A program made the translations under genes and the position numbers. Positions 1-4,505 of a stretch of DNA of 6,861 bases are shown in pieces. Origin of the DNA: Clostridiaceae bacterium (GTDB lineage: Bacteria > Bacillota > Clostridia > Saccharofermentanales > DTU023); NCBI GenBank assembly GCA_012511735.1, contig JAAZFK010000229.1:1-6861 (forward strand), written 5' to 3'. The first letter of the stretch is position 1. The number at the start of each line of letters is the position of its first letter. The notes under the pieces were generated by a model. That model saw nothing but the letters and a program-made list of their open reading frames with translations. It had not been told where the DNA came from and ran no database searches.

Positions 1-607
1 CCATCAGATTGGTCGCGCGCATAATGGCGCCGACCGTGCTTTGTCCCGTCCCGTAATAATTGTCGAACCAGGTCTTGCACCTGGCGTCATTGACGGCGAT
101 GGCGGGGAAGGCCAGCCGGCCCTCCCGCTCCCAGGCGCGAAGTCTTTGTACGCCCGAGGTCGTTTCCTCACAGGCACCGATCAGATCCCCCGCGTATTCG
201 CTGCACTCGCCCATCAGGAGATTGATCAGGTCGGCTCCGTCATCAATAACCAGGTGAGGCTTCAGGCTCAAGGTCCTCTTCCAGAACTCCCTGTATTTCT
301 CGAAAGAGGCCCCGTGGATGGCATTGACCTCACAACCGTCCGCCACCAGGGCGGCGCAAATGGCATCCTGGGTGGACTGCGGATTGGAACCCGTCACGTA
401 TACTTCCGCGCCTCCACGTCTGAACGCGCGCACCAGGCAGGCTGTTTTGGCTTCAAGGTGAACGGCGAGGGAGATTCGGAGTCCCTTAAATGGTTGTTCG
501 CTTTCAAAACGATTGCGGATTCTCCCGAGAATGGGCATGTGACGCTCCGCCCAAAGAATCCGACGGAGACCTTGATCTTTCAGATTGATATCGAAAATTT
601 CTGACAT
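1..607 (-). CDS. sahH: Adenosylhomocysteinase (SAH hydrolase), N-terminal half, cut by window edge
   Basis: Cytosolic NAD-dependent enzyme that splits S-adenosylhomocysteine into homocysteine and adenosine, clearing the inhibitory product of SAM-dependent methylation. The start is ATG at 607-605, with GAGGAG ten nt upstream. 202 codons are visible, about half of the usual 400-425 aa; the NAD-binding Rossmann domain and C-terminus lie outside. My translation shows the substrate-domain hallmarks in order: HLEAKTA (H50, counterpart of human H55), TGSNPQSTQD (residues 72-81), IDDGADL (D123, human D131), CEETTSG (E148, human E156), and ND..CKTWFDN with K178 and D182 (human K186/D190). The spacing of these residues matches the human enzyme. 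Ser74 stands where human has Cys79, and YGTGQST follows; both are typical of Thermotoga and archaeal homologues. A related family member acts on S-inosylhomocysteine, so exact substrate is less certain than family. It has its own promoter and lies downstream of a terminator, so it is transcribed separately from the ABC gene. Confidence 0.93.
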   Translation of the reverse strand, partial: MSEIFDINLKDQGLRRILWAERHMPILGRIRNRFESEQPFKGLRISLAVHLEAKTACLVRAFRRGGAEVYVTGSNPQSTQDAICAALVADGCEVNAIHGASFEKYREFWKRTLSLKPHLVIDDGADLINLLMGECSEYAGDLIGACEETTSGVQRLRAWEREGRLAFPAIAVNDARCKTWFDNYYGTGQSTVGAIMRATNLM

Positions 608-617
608 AAAGGCTAAT

Positions 618-623
618 CTCCTC
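618..623 (-). promoter_or_regulatory. Ribosome binding site of sahH
   Basis: GAGGAG on the minus strand, 10 nt before the ATG at 607-605. It supports MSEIF... as the N-terminus, because the next in-frame Met (residue 24) would remove conserved helix residues. Confidence 0.65.
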
Positions 624-626
624 AAA

Positions 627-649
627 AATGACTCAAGACAGAGTCCATT
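627..649 (-). promoter_or_regulatory. Small hairpin in the sahH leader, followed by a short U run
   Basis: On the minus strand AATG(G)ACTC and GAGTCATT pair as an 8-bp stem with a one-base bulge around a 6-nt loop. Three further T follow directly, making five T in a row, and then comes the ribosome binding site. It resembles a weak attenuator or an RBS-proximal regulatory stem. Only three of the eight pairs are G-C, so it may be chance. No SAH-riboswitch core can be recognised, and the leader of about 55 nt is short for one. Confidence 0.25.
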
Positions 650-668
650 CTTTGATCGAATTAGCTAA

Positions 669-697
669 ATTTTAGCACGGCGGCAGGCCCTGTTCAA
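669..697 (-). promoter_or_regulatory. Sigma-70/sigma-A promoter of sahH
   Basis: Minus strand: -35 TTGAAC (697-692), a spacer of exactly 17 nt, and -10 TAAAAT (674-669). Each box matches the consensus at five of six positions. The predicted start lies near 662, giving a 5' leader of about 55 nt before the ATG at 607. The predicted start falls inside an 8-bp perfect palindrome TTAGCTAA (661-668), a possible operator. The promoter sits downstream of the ABC gene's terminator, which fits an independent transcript for sahH. Confidence 0.65.
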
Positions 698-708
698 GGA
701 AAAGAAGC

Positions 709-733
709 AAAGAGCGGGCATTGCCCGCCCTTT
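709..733 (-). terminator. Intrinsic terminator of the ABC exporter gene
   Basis: The arms 709-719 and 723-733 form an 11-bp stem with one A/C mismatch around an ATT loop, with a core of GCGGGC/GCCCGC. It starts 18 nt after the TAG stop at 754-752. Read on the minus strand it is followed by a pyrimidine-rich stretch (GCTTCTTTTCC) rather than a pure U run, so it is a good but not textbook Rho-independent terminator. The stem is nearly symmetrical, but no gene ends on the plus strand here. Confidence 0.65.
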
Positions 734-751
734 GAAAGCGACGATTAAATG

Positions 752-2503
752 CTAGATCTCGAACTGGCTGCGGTAGAGGGAGGCGTACTCTCCTCTACGA
801 TCCAGCAGTTCCTGATGGGTACCACGTTCGGCAATCCCCCGGTCGGACAGCACCAAAATCTCATCGGCATTCCGGATGGTCGACAGCCTGTGGGCAATGA
901 CCAGGGTCGTCCTGTCACGCGACAGATCATCAAGCGCCGCCTGGATATAACGCTCCGAGATGTTATCCAGAGAGCTGGTTGCCTCATCCAGGATCAGGAT
1001 GGGTGGGTTGCGCAGGAAGGCGCGGGCAATGGAAATCCGCTGGCGTTCGCCGCCGGAGAAGCGGACGCCCCGTTCACCCACGACCGTATCGTAACCATCC
1101 GGCAGAGACTCGATGAAATCATCGATGTTGGCACGTCTGGCCGCCTCCTTAATCTCCTCCAGCGACGCGTCCCAGTTACCGTAAGCGATGTTGTCGCGGA
1201 CCGAACTGTTGAAGAGATAGACATCCTGCTGTACCACCGCGATGTTGTCACGCAGTGAGTCAAGGGTGAAATCGCGCACATCGGTTCCATCAATCAGCAC
1301 CTGTCCCAAAGTCACGTCATAGAAACGCGGGATCAGGGAACAGATGGTCGTCTTGCCGACACCCGAGGGTCCCACCAGGGCAACCGTTTTCCCTGCTTCG
1401 ACTGTGAAAGACAGCCCATCGAGGACATTCTCATCCTCGTAACGGAAGGTGACCTGATCAAAAATGATGCGCCCTTCAAGCGTCCCCGCGTCCACCGCGT
1501 CGGGACGGTCGGCGATTTCGGGCTCAGTATCCAATACCTGGATCATCCGCTTGAAGCCCGTCATCCCCTGCTGGAATTGTTCGTTGAACATGATCAGGGT
1601 GCGGATGGGATCCAGGAACATATTGATATAAAGAATATAGGCAATGACATCAGCAGGGTTCAGCGTGCCACGCACGACGAAGAGACCTCCGGCAACCAGG
1701 GTCGTCAGATAGAGCATGCCCTGCATGAAGCGGTTGAGCGTGTGGTAGCGGCCCATGACCATATAGGTGCGCCGCTTGGAACGGTAGAAGGCTTCGTTGC
1801 CCCGGTGGAACTTATCCATTTCGATCTCTTCGCTGGAGAAGGACTGGACGGTACGGATGCCAGACAGACTGTCCTGCACAATGGCATTGACGTCCGCGAT
1901 TTTGCGGCGGTTATCCATGAAGGCGCTTGTCATCATCTTCCGGTAGCCCAGGGTCACCATCAGCATGACAGCTGTAAAGAAGATAAGAATCAGCGTCATG
2001 GGTACATGGATCATGGCGAGAATAATGAATGAACCAATCAGTTTGAAGAAGGAAATGAAGACGTTCTCAGGCCCGTGATGAGCCAGCTCAGTAATCTCAA
2101 ACAAATCGGTAATCAGGCGCGACACCATTTTACCCGTACTTGTATTGTCAAAGAAGGAAAAAGAGAGCTTTTCCATGTGGGTAAACAGCTCTCTTCGCAT
2201 GTCGGTTTCGATCCGCGCCCCCAAAATATGACCGTAGGAGGTGACAAAGTAAAGTGCCACCGCCTCGACGACATAAAGGCCCAACATGAGAAGCGCCGTG
2301 CGTGTCAGGATGGGGATGATCATGGACTGGTTACTCATGGTAAAGACGTCGTTGATCAGATAGCGGATGATGGAGGGGAAGGCCAGCCCAACCGCGCCTT
2401 CCACCGCCGCGAAGAAGAGGTCAGCGGTAAAAAGCCAGAGATAAGGTTTGTAATAAGAGGCAAAACGTGCCAGGAGAGATTTTTTCTTTTTTGTTTTTGT
2501 CAT
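752..2503 (-). CDS. ABC exporter half-transporter (ABCB/MsbA-LmrA type), TMD-NBD fusion
   Basis: ATP-driven inner-membrane exporter subunit of 583 aa, the usual size for a half-transporter, presumably working as a homodimer because no second half is encoded nearby. The substrate cannot be inferred; multidrug, lipid and peptide exporters share this fold. The N-terminus is lysine-rich and cytosolic (residues 2-8). Membrane helices lie roughly at 21-45, 62-90, 147-187 (two helices) and 260-305 (two). The coupling region contains FFDNTSTGKMVSR (118-130) and ELAHHGPE (139-146). The ATPase domain (about 345-583) has A-loop Y355, Walker A GPSGVGKTT (378-386), Q-loop Q426, signature FSGGERQR (482-489), Walker B ILILDE with catalytic E507, D-loop SLD (511-513) and H-loop H538. 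All catalytic residues are present. The chosen ATG at 2503-2501 has GGAGG ten nt upstream. The frame stays open to another ATG at 2617, but the extra 38 residues are not membrane-exporter-like and would span the divergent promoter region. The gene ends at TAG (754-752) before a terminator. Confidence 0.95.
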   Translation of the reverse strand: MTKTKKKKSLLARFASYYKPYLWLFTADLFFAAVEGAVGLAFPSIIRYLINDVFTMSNQSMIIPILTRTALLMLGLYVVEAVALYFVTSYGHILGARIETDMRRELFTHMEKLSFSFFDNTSTGKMVSRLITDLFEITELAHHGPENVFISFFKLIGSFIILAMIHVPMTLILIFFTAVMLMVTLGYRKMMTSAFMDNRRKIADVNAIVQDSLSGIRTVQSFSSEEIEMDKFHRGNEAFYRSKRRTYMVMGRYHTLNRFMQGMLYLTTLVAGGLFVVRGTLNPADVIAYILYINMFLDPIRTLIMFNEQFQQGMTGFKRMIQVLDTEPEIADRPDAVDAGTLEGRIIFDQVTFRYEDENVLDGLSFTVEAGKTVALVGPSGVGKTTICSLIPRFYDVTLGQVLIDGTDVRDFTLDSLRDNIAVVQQDVYLFNSSVRDNIAYGNWDASLEEIKEAARRANIDDFIESLPDGYDTVVGERGVRFSGGERQRISIARAFLRNPPILILDEATSSLDNISERYIQAALDDLSRDRTTLVIAHRLSTIRNADEILVLSDRGIAERGTHQELLDRRGEYASLYRSQFEI

Positions 2504-2513
2504 AGACAGGCGG

Positions 2514-2518
2514 CCTCC
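2514..2518 (-). promoter_or_regulatory. Ribosome binding site that fixes the ABC exporter start
   Basis: GGAGG on the minus strand, 10 nt before ATG 2503-2501. It favours this start over the in-frame ATG at 2617, which would add 38 residues of low-complexity, non-family sequence. Confidence 0.65.
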
Positions 2519-2626
2519 GTACGGGCCGGTACCTTCTTTCTCGAAATAATCTTGTGAACCACCAGTCAATCTACCATATCCCACTCCCGGCGCGCGAGTC
2601 CGGTAACAAGCGACCATGATTTTTTC

Positions 2627-2653
2627 TTGCGGGATCTGAAAGAGGTGTAAACT
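2627..2653 (+). promoter_or_regulatory. Weak candidate promoter for deoC
   Basis: TTGCGG (2627-2632), a 15-nt spacer, then TAAACT (2648-2653), about 40 nt before the deoC ATG. The -10 box matches four of six consensus bases, the -35 box three of six, and the spacer is short. It is the best rightward candidate I found, but not strong. Confidence 0.22.
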
Positions 2654-2678
2654 GGCACAAAAGAGTACCTCGCGAATC

Positions 2679-2684
2679 AGGAGG
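2679..2684 (+). promoter_or_regulatory. Ribosome binding site of deoC
   Basis: Perfect AGGAGG, 9 nt before the ATG at 2694. It fixes the start of deoC as MDLKKILRATDHT. Confidence 0.8.
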
Positions 2685-2693
2685 CTGAATCAT

Positions 2694-3356
2694 ATGGATC
2701 TTAAGAAAATCTTGCGCGCGACTGATCACACCCTTTTACGGCCTGCCGCTACCTGGCTGGAAATAGAGAGCTTGCTCGAAGAGGCCATGATCTACGATTG
2801 CGCTTCTGCCTGCATCCCGCCCTCCTATGTCATGGAAGCGGTGTCCCATGTGGGAAATGATCTCCCCATCTGCACCGTCATCGGCTTTCCCAACGGCTAC
2901 GACACGACGGGGTCAAAGCTTTTCGCGACCGAGGACGCTCTTGAAAATGGCGCTCGTGAAATCGACATGGTCATCAACCTTGGCTGGGTCAAGGACGGTC
3001 TATGGGATTTCATAGAAGATGAAATCGACCAGATCCGGGATCTATGCGAAGACGCCCTCCTGAAAGTGATTGTGGAGACTTGTGAGTTGACAGACAAGGA
3101 AAAAATACATCTTTGCGCGATTGTAACCGATTGTGGTGCTGATTTTCTCAAGACTTCGACCGGCTTTTCCTCCGCGGGCGCGACTGCTGACGACATCCGT
3201 CTGATCAGGGAGCACCTGGGTTCACGGGTGGGCATCAAGGCGTCAGGTGGAATCCGCACTCTGGAGGACGCCTGGACCTTCATGGAGCTTGGCGCGACCA
3301 GGATCGGCGCTTCCGGTCTGGTCAGGCTGGCCGCAGAATTTTTGGAGGACGATTAA
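2694..3356 (+). CDS. deoC: Deoxyribose-phosphate aldolase (DERA)
   Basis: Class I aldolase that cleaves 2-deoxyribose 5-phosphate to glyceraldehyde 3-phosphate and acetaldehyde, the last step in using deoxynucleosides as carbon source; it acts in the cytosol. At 220 aa it is the usual length of the short bacterial form. It is a single TIM barrel with all diagnostic segments: TDHTLLRP (10-17), GFPNGYDTTGSK (64-75), EIDMVINLG (89-97, with D91 equivalent to E. coli D102), KTSTGF (K153, the Schiff-base lysine, E. coli K167), and GIKASGGIR (K182, E. coli K201; the GG loop binds phosphate). The enzyme should therefore be active. It stands alone, with no deoxynucleoside phosphorylase, phosphopentomutase or deoR-type regulator in view. 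It is divergent from the ABC exporter gene and convergent with the dehydrogenase gene, whose last four bases overlap its own stop. Confidence 0.97.
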   Translation: MDLKKILRATDHTLLRPAATWLEIESLLEEAMIYDCASACIPPSYVMEAVSHVGNDLPICTVIGFPNGYDTTGSKLFATEDALENGAREIDMVINLGWVKDGLWDFIEDEIDQIRDLCEDALLKVIVETCELTDKEKIHLCAIVTDCGADFLKTSTGFSSAGATADDIRLIREHLGSRVGIKASGGIRTLEDAWTFMELGATRIGASGLVRLAAEFLEDD

Positions 3357-4492
3357 TCGAAGAAACCGGCCATGTCTTCGATTTTAAAGCCTTGGGGCGG
3401 ACAGACCACTGTCCGCTTTTCCTTGCCTGCCTGGAGCATGGAGAGCGCGCTGCTCAACGAATCCCTGCCCGCCTCACCCGGCGCCAAGGGCTGCCTCCCT
3501 TCCCGGATGGCATCCATCAGATCAGCATAGAGGAAGGTATAGGGATTGCCGATCTGTCTCAACACACCAAGGCCTTCACGCCGGATGTGATTGCGGATTG
3601 CCGCGAAGAGGATCCTGGGGGCCAACTCCTTCCCCCCATCTCTTTTGACAGACACCGCCTGTTTGCCTTTGGTAAAGGAGGCGCGGATGGTTCCCTGTTC
3701 ACAACGCAGAAAGAAAGAAGCTTCATGGCAGGACGGGTCTGTATTGGTCGTTCCTTCCAGCAGTAAAAAGGTTTGATTTTCAAGCGTGAGCATCCCCGCG
3801 ACCAAGTCGGCCGCCTCCATTTGGTGGCTTTGCCGGGCCAGGACGGCAGTTGCCTCGACAGGGCGGGCGTCCATCAGCCAGGCCATCAGGTCCAGTCCGT
3901 GGATGCTCTGATTCATCAGGGCGCCACCCTCCGCTTGCCAGCTGCCAAACCAGTCAGCCTGATCGTAATAGGCCTGGTCATGTCCCCAGCGAACCGTGGT
4001 GGTCCCGTAAAGCACCTTACCGAAAAGTCCGCTTTGCACCAGCGATCTGATCTGGGCGACGCCGGGGAAGTAGCGGTACTTCATGCCAACTGCCAGGCGC
4101 TTATTCTTTTCGCTGGCAGTCTCAATGATCCGGTCTGCCTGCCCCAGGTCGAGCGTTAACGGTTTTTCCACCACCAGATGCATGCCCGCGCCCAGGACCT
4201 CCATGGCCAGATCGAAGTGCGTCAGGGGAGGGGTGGCAATGACAGCCAGATCGAAGGAGCGCTTTTGAAGTAAATCGGTCAGGTTGTCTGATAGCTCCGG
4301 TTTGGGCAAGCGGTTCTTGCGCGTGGCCAAGGCCTCCTGGATCATCCGCGGATCCCGATCCACCAATCCTTCCAGTCGGAAGCAACCTTTCTTCTCAAAA
4401 TAATTAATGGCCTTCAAGTGGGCACGGGATGCCCGTCCACAGCCGATCATCAGGACAGCCAAAGGTCGGTCCGGTCTTGGTCGTTTCTTCAT
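3353..4492 (-). CDS. Gfo/Idh/MocA-family NAD(P)-dependent oxidoreductase
   Basis: Cytosolic dehydrogenase of 379 aa, within the family's usual 330-400. The family mostly oxidises or reduces hydroxyl groups of sugars, inositols and related polyols. An N-terminal Rossmann fold (about 10-130) has the dinucleotide motif MIGCGRASRAH (15-25), VDRD (44-47) ending the second strand and binding the ribose, and IATPPLTH (85-92). VVEKPLTL (107-114) carries the hallmark EKP with K110. The C-terminal alpha/beta substrate domain holds GGALMNQSIHGLDL (189-202), whose H198 is the usual catalytic histidine. The tail (339-379) is ordinary for the family. ATG 4492-4490 is preceded by AGGAGG at 6 nt. The gene starts 13 nt after the stop of the flavin reductase gene, so the two are almost certainly one transcript. 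Its TAA overlaps the deoC stop. The substrate is not predictable; a glycoside-oxidising role is one possibility, given enteric enzymes of this family that oxidise glycosides. Confidence 0.93.
   Translation of the reverse strand: MKKRPRPDRPLAVLMIGCGRASRAHLKAINYFEKKGCFRLEGLVDRDPRMIQEALATRKNRLPKPELSDNLTDLLQKRSFDLAVIATPPLTHFDLAMEVLGAGMHLVVEKPLTLDLGQADRIIETASEKNKRLAVGMKYRYFPGVAQIRSLVQSGLFGKVLYGTTTVRWGHDQAYYDQADWFGSWQAEGGALMNQSIHGLDLMAWLMDARPVEATAVLARQSHQMEAADLVAGMLTLENQTFLLLEGTTNTDPSCHEASFFLRCEQGTIRASFTKGKQAVSVKRDGGKELAPRILFAAIRNHIRREGLGVLRQIGNPYTFLYADLMDAIREGRQPLAPGEAGRDSLSSALSMLQAGKEKRTVVCPPQGFKIEDMAGFFD
3355..3385 (+). terminator. Possible terminator of deoC, inside the 3' end of the opposing gene
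   Basis: A perfect 9-bp inverted repeat, AATCGAAGA (3355-3363) and TCTTCGATT (3375-3383), with an 11-nt loop, begins within the deoC stop codon. It is followed by two more T, giving TTTT then AAAG. The U run is short and the stem is AT-rich, so termination may be weak. In the other direction the arms encode the last residues of the dehydrogenase. Confidence 0.38.
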
Positions 4493-4498
4493 GGGCTC

Positions 4499-4504
4499 CC
4501 TCCT
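4499..4504 (-). promoter_or_regulatory. Ribosome binding site of the Gfo/Idh/MocA gene, next to the upstream stop
   Basis: AGGAGG on the minus strand, 6 nt before ATG 4492-4490 and starting one base after the TAG (4508-4506) of the flavin reductase gene. This arrangement is typical of cotranscribed, possibly translationally coupled genes. Confidence 0.8.
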
Positions 4505-4505
4505 G

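Larger units (their letters stand above)
2504..2693. promoter_or_regulatory. Divergent intergenic region between the ABC exporter gene and deoC
   Basis: These 190 nt must hold the leftward ABC promoter and the rightward deoC promoter. On the minus strand TTGACT (2569-2564) is a good -35, but the best partner at 15-nt spacing is TATTTC (2548-2543), only a half match, so the ABC promoter is unresolved. An imperfect 14-nt palindrome (GTACGGGCCGGTAC, 2519-2532) lies just upstream of the ABC ribosome binding site. I see no recognised operator or riboswitch. Confidence 0.4.

Noticed and set aside
41..604. Open frame of 187 codons on the plus strand at the left edge
   Set aside because: It is antisense to sahH, whose translation matches the SAH hydrolase substrate domain residue for residue at the active site.
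608..668. SAH or SAM riboswitch upstream of sahH
   Set aside because: The predicted leader is only about 55 nt and shows just one short bulged hairpin; I could not find the conserved core or the pseudoknot of these classes.
1577..2557. Two plus-strand frames (1577-2032 and 2075-2557) opposite the ABC exporter
   Set aside because: They are antisense to membrane-domain codons with a clear exporter translation, and show no domain or ribosome binding site of their own.
2504..2617. In-frame extension of the ABC exporter by 38 residues to an upstream ATG
   Set aside because: There is no ribosome binding site of comparable strength, the added sequence does not look like an exporter N-terminus, and it would consume the divergent promoter region.
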